In this document: positions 1 to 8,863 of the stretch, piece after piece | Position numbering within the stretch: position 1 is the stretch's first letter | Layout of the letters: each line of letters opens with the position of its first letter | Assembly (NCBI RefSeq): GCF_004343705.1 | Contig: NZ_SKFH01000006.1 | Location: forward strand, 1 to 64,000 | Source of the DNA: Flaviaesturariibacter aridisoli | Lineage (GTDB): Bacteria > Bacteroidota > Bacteroidia > Chitinophagales > Chitinophagaceae | Reading direction: 5' to 3' | Length of the DNA: 64,000 bases | Position numbers and translations under genes: made by a program | The notes under the pieces: generated by a model | Told to the model about the DNA's origin: nothing | The model's input: the letters and a program-made list of their open reading frames with translations, nothing else | The model's database searches: none

Positions 1-1206
1 TTCAGCCAGACGGTGGGCACGCCTTCGGCCGTGCAGACCTATACGATCTCGGGCGCCAACCTCGTGAGCAGTGTGACGATCGTGCCGCCCGCAGGCTACG
101 AGATCTCGGCTGACGGGGGCACCAACTGGTTCAGCAGCACCTCGTCGCCCGCACTGACGCTTTCGCCTGCATCGGGCACCGTCGCCACCACGGCCATCAG
201 CGTGCGCCTCAACGCCGCTACGGCCGGTACCTTCAACGGGAACATCGTCAACACCGGCAGCGGCTTTACCACGGTGAACGTGCCGGTAACGGGTGTGGCC
301 GTGCTGCCGCCCACGGTGACCGTGAGCGCCGCGCTCAACAGCTTCGCACAAACGATCGGCGCCCCGAGCGCCACGCAATCGTACACCCTGTCGGGACAAA
401 ACCTGACGGCTCCCGTAACGATCACCGCACCGGCGGGCTACCAGATCTCGATCGATGGCGGCAGCACCTGGGCCATAACGGCCACGGTAACGCCGGCCGC
501 AGGCATCATCGCGCCCGTGACGGTTTCGGTGCGCCTCAACGCAACAACACCCGGCAACTACGGTGGCAGCATCAGCAATGCCAGCACGGGCGCCGCTACC
601 CGCAACGTGACCCTGAGCGGCACCGCCGTGGCACCGCCTTCGCTGACCGTTACCGGCACGCCACTGCAGCCCTTCCTGCAGCAGCTCGGCCAACCCTCTG
701 CCGTACAGACCTATGTGCTGACGGGCTCTTCGCTGGTGGGCAACACGACCGTGACCCCGCCGTCGGGCTACCAGGTCTCGATCGACACTGGCCGCACCTG
801 GTCGTTCCAGCCGATCGTGATCAACGGCACGGGCGGTGTGGTGCTGGTGAGCGTACGGCTCAACGCCGGCACCGTAGGCATCTACAACGGTACCATCACC
901 CACGCCACTGCCGGCACCGCTGTGCTCCATGTGGCTGTAACGGGAAGCACGTCGGGCACGGCCAACCGTGCGTACGCCCTGTACCCGGTTCCGGCCTACA
1001 GCCAGATCTACTTTGTGCACCCGAGCGATCACCGCGCGGCCACGATCACGATCTACGGCACTGGCGGCCAGCGTATCAAAACGATCGCCGCCACGACCGG
1101 ATCTGCCGAAACGGTGATCCGCCTGTGGGACCTGCCGCAAGGCATGTACCTCGCGGTGTTCGACGACGGCAGCCAGCGCATTACCCAGCAGTTTATCAAG
1201 AAGTAA
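1..1206 (+). CDS. T9SS-sorted repeat surface protein (5' partial)
   Basis: The reading frame is open from the first base, so the N-terminus lies outside the window. The visible 401 residues hold three tandem repeats of about 100 aa. Each repeat has an F-x-Q-x-x-G-x-PSA-x-Q-x-Y opening, a P-x-GY-x-IS-x-DGG/T core and an S-VRLNA end, and looks like an Ig-like or cadherin-like beta module. The last 75-80 residues (from YALYPVPA) look like a type IX secretion C-terminal sorting domain ending in QQFIKK. The product is therefore probably exported across the outer membrane and attached to the surface. It sits directly before the pectin locus and could be the tail of a large secreted polysaccharide-active enzyme or adhesin. 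The catalytic part, if any, is not visible. A strong terminator follows at once. Confidence 0.75.
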   Translation, partial: FSQTVGTPSAVQTYTISGANLVSSVTIVPPAGYEISADGGTNWFSSTSSPALTLSPASGTVATTAISVRLNAATAGTFNGNIVNTGSGFTTVNVPVTGVAVLPPTVTVSAALNSFAQTIGAPSATQSYTLSGQNLTAPVTITAPAGYQISIDGGSTWAITATVTPAAGIIAPVTVSVRLNATTPGNYGGSISNASTGAATRNVTLSGTAVAPPSLTVTGTPLQPFLQQLGQPSAVQTYVLTGSSLVGNTTVTPPSGYQVSIDTGRTWSFQPIVINGTGGVVLVSVRLNAGTVGIYNGTITHATAGTAVLHVAVTGSTSGTANRAYALYPVPAYSQIYFVHPSDHRAATITIYGTGGQRIKTIAATTGSAETVIRLWDLPQGMYLAVFDDGSQRITQQFIKK

Positions 1207-1210
1207 TACA

Positions 1211-1242
1211 AGATGCCGGTCCGGGACCGGCATCTTTTTTTT
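1211..1242 (+). terminator. Rho-independent terminator
   Basis: An 11-bp stem (AGATGCCGGTC with its complement, 1211-1221 and 1225-1235) is followed by an uninterrupted T tract. It separates the T9SS gene from the pectin operon. Confidence 0.9.
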
Positions 1243-1271
1243 GTTCCCTTTGTAGCCTGACCACTTATCCA

Positions 1272-2225
1272 ATGAAACAGATTTTATCCGTATTTCTACT
1301 ATTGACGGCGCTGGCCACCGCGGCGCAGAAAAAAGGCGACTGGGTGGTGGCGCAGGACGGCAGTGGCCGCTTTCGCACCGTGCAGGCCGCGCTCAACGCC
1401 GTTCCCGAAGGCAACAGCAAGCCGCTCACCATTTTTCTGAAAAAGGGCGTTTACTCTGAAGTGATCATCGTGGACGCCACCAAGAATTTCGTGCGCCTGG
1501 TGGGTGAGGACCGCGACGCTACCGTCATCACCTTCAACAACCACGCCGGCACGCGCCTTCCCAACGGAGATACGCTCAACACCTGGACCTGCGCCACCGC
1601 CTTCGTCTATGGCAACGACTTCCGCGCGCAGAATATTACCTTCCGCAACGACGCCGGGTTCAACGCCGGGCAGGCCGTGGCGCTTCGGGTAGAGGGCAAC
1701 CGTGCCGCCTTCCGCAACTGCCGGATGACGGGCTTCCAGGATGTGCTCTTCCTGAGCGGCTCGGGGGTGAAGCACTACTTCCGTGACTGCGAAATTGACG
1801 GCACGACGGATTTTATTTTTGGGGCGGCGACGGCCGTATTCCGGAAGTGCCACATTCACAGCAAGAAGAATTCGCACGTAACAGCCGCTTCCACCAACAG
1901 CATCATTCCCTACGGCTTCGTGTTCCTCGACTGCCTCCTCACGGCCGATTCCAACATCAATAAAGTATCCCTGGGCCGCCCCTGGAGCCCGACCGCATCG
2001 GTGACGTACATCCGTTGCTGGATGGGAAGCCACATTGTGCCCGAAGGATGGAACAACTGGAAGAATCCCGCAAATGAAGCCACGGCCCGCTATGCCGAGT
2101 ATGGCAGCACGGGTCCCGGCGCACGTCCGGAAGCACGCGTTCCATGGGCACGGCAGCTGACGAAGGAACAGGCTGACCAGTATACCGTGAAAAAGATCCT
2201 GGGCGACTGGGAGCCGGAGCAATGA
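1272..2225 (+). CDS. Pectinesterase, carbohydrate esterase family 8
   Basis: A 317-aa secreted enzyme that removes methyl esters from homogalacturonan, preparing it for lyases and hydrolases. The start at 1272 is chosen because it opens a clear signal peptide (MKQILSVFLLLTALATAAQ); the frame is open further upstream but without such a signal. CE8 landmarks are present: QAVALR with the oxyanion-hole Gln, GFQDVLF with the first catalytic Asp, TTDFIFG with the second Asp, and LGRPW with the Arg. The length fits single-domain bacterial family members. It is the first gene of the co-directional pectin cluster, and its stop overlaps the start of the GH43 gene (ATGA). A second, more divergent CE8 gene lies at 9888. 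Confidence 0.9.
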   Translation: MKQILSVFLLLTALATAAQKKGDWVVAQDGSGRFRTVQAALNAVPEGNSKPLTIFLKKGVYSEVIIVDATKNFVRLVGEDRDATVITFNNHAGTRLPNGDTLNTWTCATAFVYGNDFRAQNITFRNDAGFNAGQAVALRVEGNRAAFRNCRMTGFQDVLFLSGSGVKHYFRDCEIDGTTDFIFGAATAVFRKCHIHSKKNSHVTAASTNSIIPYGFVFLDCLLTADSNINKVSLGRPWSPTASVTYIRCWMGSHIVPEGWNNWKNPANEATARYAEYGSTGPGARPEARVPWARQLTKEQADQYTVKKILGDWEPEQ

Positions 2226-3880
2226 GTAATGAATCATACGTGATGGAAAAAAAGAATTACTGGCGCAGGGGCAGCCTTTGGATCTTGTCCGTATTTCTAC
2301 TGGGCACTTCGCAGGCGCAGGAGTCGCTTTCCAGGACCTGGGTTTCGGACCAGGGGGACGGCACTTACATCAACCCGGTGCTGCATGCGGATTATTCCGA
2401 TCCGGATGCGATCCGCGTGGGGGATGATTACTACCTGACGGCTTCATCTTTCGAGGACATCCCCGGTCTGCCGATATTGCATTCTAAAGACCTCGTAAAC
2501 TGGCGCCTCATCGGGCACGCGTTGCCGCGGCTGGACCCGGCGGCGCATTTTGCTGTACCCCGCCACGGCTGCGGTGTATGGGCGCCTTCGCTCCGTTATC
2601 ACAAGGGTGAGTTTTACCTATATTATCCCGATCCCGACTTCGGCATTTTCCTGCTCAAGGCGAAGAAGGTTGAAGGGCCCTGGAGCGCACCGGTGTTGGT
2701 AGCCGCAGGTAAAGGCCTCATTGATCCCTGTCCACTTTGGGACGACGACGGCCAGGCCTACCTCGTGCACGCCTACGCCGGCAGCCGTGCGGGCATTAAG
2801 AGCGTGCTGGTTTTACGTCGCCTCAGCCCCGACGGCACCCGCACGCTGGATGAGGGCGTGCTTGTGTACGATGGTCATGCCACCGATCCCACCATCGAGG
2901 GACCTAAGCTGTACAAGCGCGAGGGCTGGTACTACATCTTTGCGCCTGCCGGCGGCGTTTCGACCGGCTGGCAGCTCGTGCTGCGCTCGAAAAATATCTA
3001 CGGTCCCTACGAGCGCAAAGTGGTGATGGGCCAGGGCAGTACGCCCATCAACGGGCCGCACCAGGGCGCCTGGGTGCGCACGCAGGGAGGAGAGGACTGG
3101 TTCCTGCACTTCCAGGACAAGGAGGCATACGGCCGCGTGCTGCACCTCCAGCCAATGCGCTGGAATTCGGGATGGCCCGTGATCGGCGTCGATTCCGCAG
3201 GGAGCGGCAAGGGCGTTCCGGTACTGCGCTTTCGTAAGCCCAACGTCGGCCGCAACTGGCCAAAAGCAACACCGCCGGAAAGCGATGAGTTCAATAGCAC
3301 CCGCATCGGCAGGCAGTGGCAATGGCCCGCCAATTCGAAAGCCACCTGGGCCTTTGCCGACGCGGCCTCGGGCGTACTGCGCCTTTTTTCCGATGTGTTG
3401 CCGGACAGTGCGCGCAACCTCTGGGGCGCCGCAAATGTGCTGCAGCAGAAGTTCCCTGCCGAATCCTTTACCGCCACCACCCAAGTGACCTTTCATCCAA
3501 ACGCCAAACTGCAGGAGCGCGCCGGGCTTTCGGTGATGGGACTTGCTTATGCCGGGCTTGCGTTGCAACGCGACAGCATCGGCCTGCGCCTGCTCGGCCT
3601 GCACTGTCCCGATGCCGACAAAGGCGGGGCGGAGCAAAGCACCGTGTTGGCCACGGGCCTGCCTGCGAACGTATATCTACGGGTGACGGTCGCCGCCGGC
3701 GCGCGATGCCGCTTCAGTTGGAGCACCGACGGAACGCACTTCACCGAATGGCCGCAGCTCTTCGTCGCACAGCCCGGCCGCTGGAAAGGCGCCAAGCTGG
3801 GTTTGTTTTGCGTACGCCCCAGCAGTACCAATGACGCCGGTTACCTGGATGTGGATTGGTTCCGCCTGGAAAGTTTGTAG
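2222..3880 (+). CDS. Glycoside hydrolase family 43 with C-terminal beta-sandwich
   Basis: A 552-aa secreted arabinofuranosidase/xylosidase-type enzyme expected to trim arabinan or xylan side chains of pectin. A signal peptide is visible. The ATG at 2222 overlaps the previous stop; an ATG at 2243 (MEKKNYW) gives a tidier signal and is an alternative start. The N-terminal five-blade propeller region (about residues 45-320) begins with YINPVLHADYSDPDAI, which holds the catalytic Asp, and has WAPSLRY and the IEGPKLYK segment with the likely catalytic Glu. The C-terminal 200 residues, starting near SDEFNSTRIGRQW, resemble the GH43 C2 concanavalin-like domain. The exact GH43 subfamily and substrate cannot be told from the sequence alone. 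Confidence 0.85.
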   Translation: MSNESYVMEKKNYWRRGSLWILSVFLLGTSQAQESLSRTWVSDQGDGTYINPVLHADYSDPDAIRVGDDYYLTASSFEDIPGLPILHSKDLVNWRLIGHALPRLDPAAHFAVPRHGCGVWAPSLRYHKGEFYLYYPDPDFGIFLLKAKKVEGPWSAPVLVAAGKGLIDPCPLWDDDGQAYLVHAYAGSRAGIKSVLVLRRLSPDGTRTLDEGVLVYDGHATDPTIEGPKLYKREGWYYIFAPAGGVSTGWQLVLRSKNIYGPYERKVVMGQGSTPINGPHQGAWVRTQGGEDWFLHFQDKEAYGRVLHLQPMRWNSGWPVIGVDSAGSGKGVPVLRFRKPNVGRNWPKATPPESDEFNSTRIGRQWQWPANSKATWAFADAASGVLRLFSDVLPDSARNLWGAANVLQQKFPAESFTATTQVTFHPNAKLQERAGLSVMGLAYAGLALQRDSIGLRLLGLHCPDADKGGAEQSTVLATGLPANVYLRVTVAAGARCRFSWSTDGTHFTEWPQLFVAQPGRWKGAKLGLFCVRPSSTNDAGYLDVDWFRLESL

Positions 3881-3887
3881 TTTCTGG

Positions 3888-3916
3888 TTGGTAGTTTGCG
3901 GTTGGATTTAGCTTTG
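3888..3916 (+). promoter_or_regulatory. Candidate Bacteroidota promoter
   Basis: TTG at 3888, an 18-bp spacer and TAGCTTTG at 3909-3916 match the Bacteroidota -33/-7 pattern (TTG, TAnnTTTG). It lies 49 bp before the start of the oxidoreductase gene, suggesting an internal promoter in the locus. Confidence 0.4.
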
Positions 3917-3964
3917 AGACCTTAACTGGAAACCCTAAACTTCAAACCCCAAACTTTTTCTCCC

Positions 3965-5008
3965 TTGAACCCCATACGCACCGCACTTCTTTCGTTCGGA
4001 CTTTCCGGAAAAGTATTTCATGCACCTTTCCTGCACCGGCATCCAGGCTTTGCACTGGTAGCGGTGTGGGAACGCAGCCGCAAGGAGGCGGAAAGCCGCT
4101 ACCCCGGCATTCGTTCTTACGCGTCGCTCGAGCACCTGCTCGAAGATGAGCACATCGAGCTCGTGGTGGTCAACACGCCCAATCACACGCACTATGAATA
4201 TGCGCGGGCGGCCTTGCAGGCCGGCAAACACGTGATCGTGGAAAAGCCGTTCGTTGCTTCGGTTGCGGAAGGAGCGGAGCTGCTGCAACTCGCCCATGCC
4301 CGCGGGCTCCAGCTTTCTGTGTACCAGAACCGGCGCTGGGACAGCGACTTCCGCACCGCGCAGCGTGTGTTACGCGAAGGATTGTTGGGCGAAGTGGTGG
4401 AAGCCGCGTTTCATTTCGACCGATACAATCCCGCGCTCAGCGTGAAGGAACACAAAGAAACCGCCAGGCCTGGTGTGGGCGTGCACTACGACCTGGGGCC
4501 GCACATCATTGATGCGGCGCTGCACCTGTTCGGGCTGCCGCAATCGGTATTCGCCTCGCTCCGTCGCCTGCGCGCTGGCTCGCAGGTGCCCGACGACATG
4601 GACCTGCTGCTGTTCTACCCGCGCTTGCGCGTGCGGCTTCATGCCGGCTATTTCGTGCGTGAGCCGCTGCCCGCATTCCAGTTGTTCGGTACAGAAGGCA
4701 CCTTTCTGAAGGCAAGGGCGGATGTTCAGGAAGCGGCCCTGCTGGCGGGCGCAACGCCCGGTGGCTCAGGCTGGGGCCTTGAGCCCGAAGCAGCGCAGGG
4801 CATTCTTTACACGGGTGCCGCCGACGAAGCATGGCGCCGCACCGTACCCACCGAGCCGGGCGACTACACCGCGTACTTCGACGGCATCTGCCAGGCGCTC
4901 CGCGAAGGAGCCGCACTGCCGGTAACGGGCGCCGAAGGGCTCGATGTGATCCGCGTGCTCGAGGCCGCGGAGCGCAGCGCGGAAAATGGTTGCCGCGTAC
5001 CTCTTTGA
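3965..5008 (+). CDS. Gfo/Idh/MocA family oxidoreductase
   Basis: A 347-aa cytoplasmic NAD(P)-dependent sugar dehydrogenase-like protein with no signal peptide. The N-terminus has the Rossmann segment TALLSFGLSGKVFHAPFL. The family signature EKP (in IVEKPFV, about residue 92) holds the conserved Lys, and the H-Y-DLGPHIID stretch is typical of the C-terminal alpha/beta domain. The start is a TTG at 3965, since no in-frame ATG lies before the Rossmann motif. The substrate is unknown. Its place among pectin genes suggests action on a uronic acid, deoxysugar or side-chain sugar, but this is inference. About 270 bp without genes follow. Confidence 0.8.
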   Translation: MNPIRTALLSFGLSGKVFHAPFLHRHPGFALVAVWERSRKEAESRYPGIRSYASLEHLLEDEHIELVVVNTPNHTHYEYARAALQAGKHVIVEKPFVASVAEGAELLQLAHARGLQLSVYQNRRWDSDFRTAQRVLREGLLGEVVEAAFHFDRYNPALSVKEHKETARPGVGVHYDLGPHIIDAALHLFGLPQSVFASLRRLRAGSQVPDDMDLLLFYPRLRVRLHAGYFVREPLPAFQLFGTEGTFLKARADVQEAALLAGATPGGSGWGLEPEAAQGILYTGAADEAWRRTVPTEPGDYTAYFDGICQALREGAALPVTGAEGLDVIRVLEAAERSAENGCRVPL

Positions 5009-5102
5009 ACAGCATTTTGACCGCAATACCACATCCGGGGAAAACCGCGCCGCGACGCGGTCTTCGGCCAGGGAGGGCTCTGGCGCGGGACCTTCTTCGT
5101 CC

Positions 5103-5232
5103 CGGAAACGTTTTCGGTAACGATTGCGTAAAAAAAGCCTTTTCAACTTCTTGCGCTTAGGCCCAATTCAAGTAGACTTGTTGTGCAATCAACCGTTCTC
5201 AAACCTGAGGCTATTGATGCAAGCAATCGTTA
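5103..5232. promoter_or_regulatory. Palindrome and 10-bp inverted repeat before GH28 gene
   Basis: In the gap upstream of the GH28 gene, CGGAAACGTTTTCG (5103-5116) is a near-perfect palindrome centred on CG, like LacI-family operators. Directly beside it TAACGATTGC (5118-5127) recurs inverted as GCAATCGTTA (5223-5232). These are candidate operator sites. No cognate regulator is encoded nearby. Confidence 0.3.
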
Positions 5233-5278
5233 TTCCGGCGGCATAGTTCCCTATACTGCCTTTTACTTATCAAATTCT

Positions 5279-6946
5279 ATGAAACATATACTTTTCATCA
5301 CCAGCTTGCTATTCTCTGCTTCCCTGCTCGCCCAGAAAGGATCCGTCTCCGCAAAGGTGAAGGCCGACGGGCGCATGCCGGTGGTGGTGAAAGACCCCGT
5401 TTTCCGGAAGGATACCGTGCGCATTACCCGTTTCGGCGCCAGGGCCGACGGTCAGTTACTGAACACGAAGGCCATCAACGAAGCCATCGCCGCCCAGAGC
5501 CGCAAGGGCGGCGGCGTAGTGCTTGTGCCTTCGGGCTTCTGGCTCACCGGTCCCGTAACACTCCGGAGCAATGTCAACCTCCACCTCGCCAAGGGCGCCC
5601 TGCTGCAGTTCACTTCCGACTTCGACCAGTACCCGCTGGTGGAAGGCGAGTGGGAGGGTGGCCCGCAGATGCGCAACCAGTCGCCGCTTAGTGCGCAGAA
5701 CGCCGTAAACATCGCCATCACCGGCTTCGGCGTCATCGACGGCAACGGCGACGCCTGGCGCATGGTCAAAAAAGACAAGCTCACCGAATCGCAATGGCGC
5801 CGCCTCGTGGCTTCGGGCGGTGTGCTGAGTGATGATAAAAAGACCTGGTACCCGTCTGCCAAAAGCAAGGCCGGTGCCGCCTTGAAAAACCCCGGCGTCA
5901 TCGAAGCCGGCAAAACCCCTGAATTCTACGCCTCCGTCAAAGACTTCCTGCGTCCGAACCTGCTTGTGTTCTCGCGTTGCAGGAACGTACTGCTGCAAGG
6001 TGTCACCTTTCAGAACTCGCCCGCCTGGGGCCTTCATCCGCTGATGTGCGAGAACCTGGTGGTGCGCAGTGTGTATGTGAAGAACCCCTGGTACGCGCAG
6101 AACGGCGACGGCATCGACGTAGAGAGCTGCAAGAATGTGCTCATCGAGAACAGCACCTTCGACGTCGGCGATGACGGTATCTGCATCAAATCGGGCCGCG
6201 ACGCCGCCGGCCGCAAGCGCGGCATGCCTACCGAAAACCTCCTCGCCCGTAATAATACGGTCTACCACGCCCACGGTGGATTCGTGATCGGCTCCGAGAT
6301 GAGCGGCGGCGCGCGCAACATCTGGGTGGACAACAACACCTTTATCGGCACCGACATCGGCCTGCGCTTCAAATCCACGCGCGGCCGGGGCGGCATCGTG
6401 GAGAACATCTACGTGACCAATACGGTGATGAAAGACATCGTGGGCGAAGCCATCCTGTTCGACATGTACTATGCCGCGCAGGACCCGGTGCCGCTGGCCG
6501 GCGAAGAGCGCAAACCGCCGGTGGTGGAAATGAAGCCTGTTACCGAAGAAACGCCGCAGTTCCGCAACTTCCGCATCAACGGTGTGGTGTGCAACGGCGC
6601 CGAGAAAGGCATCTTCGTACGCGGCCTGCCCGAGATGGCCATCAAGGACGTGGTGCTCGAAAACATGGTGCTCGAAGCCCGCAAGGGACTCGACATGACC
6701 GAGGGCTCCGGCATCAGCATCAACAACGTGCGGTTCATCACCCGCGAGCTGAACCCCGTGCTCAACATCCACAACAGCCAGGATATTTCCCTCAAGGGAA
6801 TTCAATACGAAAAGGCCGAACTGCTGCTCAACGTCAGTGGAGAGAAAAGCGACCGCATCACGGTCAGCGCTACCGACAAGGCAGCAGCCACGAAGGATCT
6901 TGAACTGTCCTACGGAGCCCGCCCCGGCGTGGTGACCTGGAATTAA
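5279..6946 (+). CDS. Glycoside hydrolase family 28 (polygalacturonase-like)
   Basis: A 555-aa secreted beta-helix enzyme expected to hydrolyse galacturonosyl linkages in pectin. The ATG at 5279 opens a signal peptide (MKHILFITSLLFSASLLAQ); the frame continues upstream without a plausible signal. GH28 landmarks in order are NGDGIDVES, GDDGICIKSG with the paired catalytic Asp residues, AHGGFVIGSE in place of the canonical GHG, and GLRFKSTRGRGG with the RxK motif. The front region TRFGARADG is usual in Bacteroidota GH28 proteins. Whether it acts on homogalacturonan or rhamnogalacturonan is not decidable by eye. A second GH28 with an extra domain closes the locus. Confidence 0.9.
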   Translation: MKHILFITSLLFSASLLAQKGSVSAKVKADGRMPVVVKDPVFRKDTVRITRFGARADGQLLNTKAINEAIAAQSRKGGGVVLVPSGFWLTGPVTLRSNVNLHLAKGALLQFTSDFDQYPLVEGEWEGGPQMRNQSPLSAQNAVNIAITGFGVIDGNGDAWRMVKKDKLTESQWRRLVASGGVLSDDKKTWYPSAKSKAGAALKNPGVIEAGKTPEFYASVKDFLRPNLLVFSRCRNVLLQGVTFQNSPAWGLHPLMCENLVVRSVYVKNPWYAQNGDGIDVESCKNVLIENSTFDVGDDGICIKSGRDAAGRKRGMPTENLLARNNTVYHAHGGFVIGSEMSGGARNIWVDNNTFIGTDIGLRFKSTRGRGGIVENIYVTNTVMKDIVGEAILFDMYYAAQDPVPLAGEERKPPVVEMKPVTEETPQFRNFRINGVVCNGAEKGIFVRGLPEMAIKDVVLENMVLEARKGLDMTEGSGISINNVRFITRELNPVLNIHNSQDISLKGIQYEKAELLLNVSGEKSDRITVSATDKAAATKDLELSYGARPGVVTWN

Positions 6947-6961
6947 AACCGCCCTGTGCGC

Positions 6962-8863
6962 ATGAAACACGTTTGGACGATTGCATTGCTCTTGCTCGGC
7001 ACCGCCGCCCGCGCGCAGGCTCCTGCCGCACAGGCCGCCGCGCTTGCCGGGACGGCTATGAGCCTGTGGCCCGACTCGATGCTGCTGCCCGGCGACAAAG
7101 CCGCCAAGTGGCGCTACGACCAGGGCGTGGTGCTCAAGGGCGTGGAAGGTCTTTGGCGCAGGACCGGCGACGGCAAGTGGTTCCGCTATATGCAGCGCAG
7201 CATGGACGTGTTCGTGCAGCCCGATGGCAGCATCCGCGGCTACAAGCCCGATGAATACAACATCGACCACCTCAACAACGGAAAGGTGCTGCTCACGCTC
7301 TGGCAGGTAACCGGCCAGGAGAAGTACCGCCAGGCCGCGGAAAACCTTTTCCACCAGATCGCCACGCATCCCCGCACTTCGGAAGGTTCCTTCTGGCACA
7401 AGAAGGTGTATCCCGGCCAGGTGTGGCTCGACGGCCTCTACATGGGGCAGCCCTTTTATGCGCAGTATGCGCAGGCTACCGGCAATGAAGCGGCCTTCAA
7501 CGATATCACCCGCCAATTTGTCCTCATCGAAGGCCATGCCCGCGACCCGAAGACGGGATTGCTGTACCACGGCTGGGACGAAACGCGCCAGCAGAAGTGG
7601 GCGGACCAAATCACCGGCCGCTCGCCCCACGTATGGGGGCGCGCCCTTGGCTGGTACGGAATGGCGCTGGTAGACGCGCTCGAATGCTACCCCGAAAAAC
7701 ATCCCGGCCGCGATTCGCTGATCGCTATCCTCAACCGCTTTGCCGCTGCGGTGGTGAACGTGCAGGATACGAGCGGTGCGTGGTACGATGTGCCGAACCT
7801 GCCGAAGGAACCAGGGAACTACCTCGAAGCATCCGCTTCTTCTATGCTGGTGTATACGCTGGCCAAGGGCGTTCGCCTGGGCTACCTGCCGCGCAGGTAT
7901 ACGGCTGCCGCCCAAAAAGGCTATGCAGGGATCATCCGTCATTTTATCAGCACCGAAAACGGGCGCACCGATCTGAAAGGAACGGTAGCCGTGTCGGGCC
8001 TCGGTGGGAATCCCTACCGTGACGGATCTTTCGCTTACTATATGAGCGAGCCGGTGATCGTGAACGACCCCAAAGGTGTCGGCGCCTTCATCAACATGGC
8101 CAACGAGATGGCCTTGCTTTCCGCCGCACGCCCCGGCACCGGCGGCACTGTGCTGCTCGACTACTGGTTCAACAACGAATGGAAAAAAGGATACAACGGT
8201 AAGCCGCAGCGCTTTCACTATACCTGGGAAGACCGCAGCAACAGCGGCTTTTCATTCCTCGGCGACCTGTTTCGCTACAATGGCTTCCGCACCGCGTCGC
8301 TCGGGGTGGCGCCCACGACGCAAAACCTGAAGGGCGCCTCGGTATACGTGATCGTGGATCCCGATACCGAAAAGGAAACGGCGGATCCGCACTACATGAA
8401 CGATACGGCGGCTACGGCCATCGCGCAGTGGGTCAAGAATGGCGGCACGCTCATGCTGCTGGGCAACGATGCCGGCAACTGCGAGCTGCAGCGCTTCAAC
8501 ATCCTGGCGTCGAAATTCGGCATCCGCTTCAACGAAGACCATTTCAACCTGGTGCAGAAAGACCAGTTTGAGCAAGGTTCGGTGACGGTGGCGCCGGGCA
8601 ACCCGGTTTTTCCGAGGGCGCGCAACCTGTACATAAAGGAGTTGGCTACGCTCGACGTAACAGCACCAGCCACCGTCTTGCTTCAAAAAGAGGGCAAGGC
8701 CATCATGGCCCTGGCCCGCTACGGGAAAGGCCGCGTGCTTGCGCTCGGCGATCCCTGGCTGTACAACGAATACACCGATGGCCGCAAGCTGCCGCCGGGA
8801 TACGATAACTACGTTGCCGCCATTGACCTCGTTCTCTGGCTCACCGAAAAATATTCCAAATGA
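6962..8863 (+). CDS. GH105 unsaturated rhamnogalacturonyl hydrolase fused to DUF4350-like domain
   Basis: A 633-aa secreted protein. The ATG at 6962 (MKHVWTIALLLLG) is preferred over a GTG two codons earlier. Residues about 25-370 form an alpha/alpha-barrel of the YteR/YesR type, which removes the unsaturated uronic acid left at the non-reducing end by pectin lyases. Diagnostic stretches are WRYDQGVVLKG, NIDHLNNG, VWLDGLYMGQPF with the conserved Asp, and the WGRALGWYGMAL helix. The C-terminal 240 residues (from GGTVLLDYWFNNE) resemble the DUF4350/GATase-like domain, with a WVKNGGTLMLLGND core, found fused to GH105 in other Bacteroidota. Its stop overlaps the start of the PL10 gene by 4 bp, so the two are probably translationally coupled. 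Confidence 0.85.
   Translation: MKHVWTIALLLLGTAARAQAPAAQAAALAGTAMSLWPDSMLLPGDKAAKWRYDQGVVLKGVEGLWRRTGDGKWFRYMQRSMDVFVQPDGSIRGYKPDEYNIDHLNNGKVLLTLWQVTGQEKYRQAAENLFHQIATHPRTSEGSFWHKKVYPGQVWLDGLYMGQPFYAQYAQATGNEAAFNDITRQFVLIEGHARDPKTGLLYHGWDETRQQKWADQITGRSPHVWGRALGWYGMALVDALECYPEKHPGRDSLIAILNRFAAAVVNVQDTSGAWYDVPNLPKEPGNYLEASASSMLVYTLAKGVRLGYLPRRYTAAAQKGYAGIIRHFISTENGRTDLKGTVAVSGLGGNPYRDGSFAYYMSEPVIVNDPKGVGAFINMANEMALLSAARPGTGGTVLLDYWFNNEWKKGYNGKPQRFHYTWEDRSNSGFSFLGDLFRYNGFRTASLGVAPTTQNLKGASVYVIVDPDTEKETADPHYMNDTAATAIAQWVKNGGTLMLLGNDAGNCELQRFNILASKFGIRFNEDHFNLVQKDQFEQGSVTVAPGNPVFPRARNLYIKELATLDVTAPATVLLQKEGKAIMALARYGKGRVLALGDPWLYNEYTDGRKLPPGYDNYVAAIDLVLWLTEKYSK

Noticed and set aside
5456-8218. 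920-codon minus-strand frame opposite the GH28 and GH105 genes
   Set aside because: It spans two clear enzyme genes and has only His/Val/Gly-rich shadow sequence.
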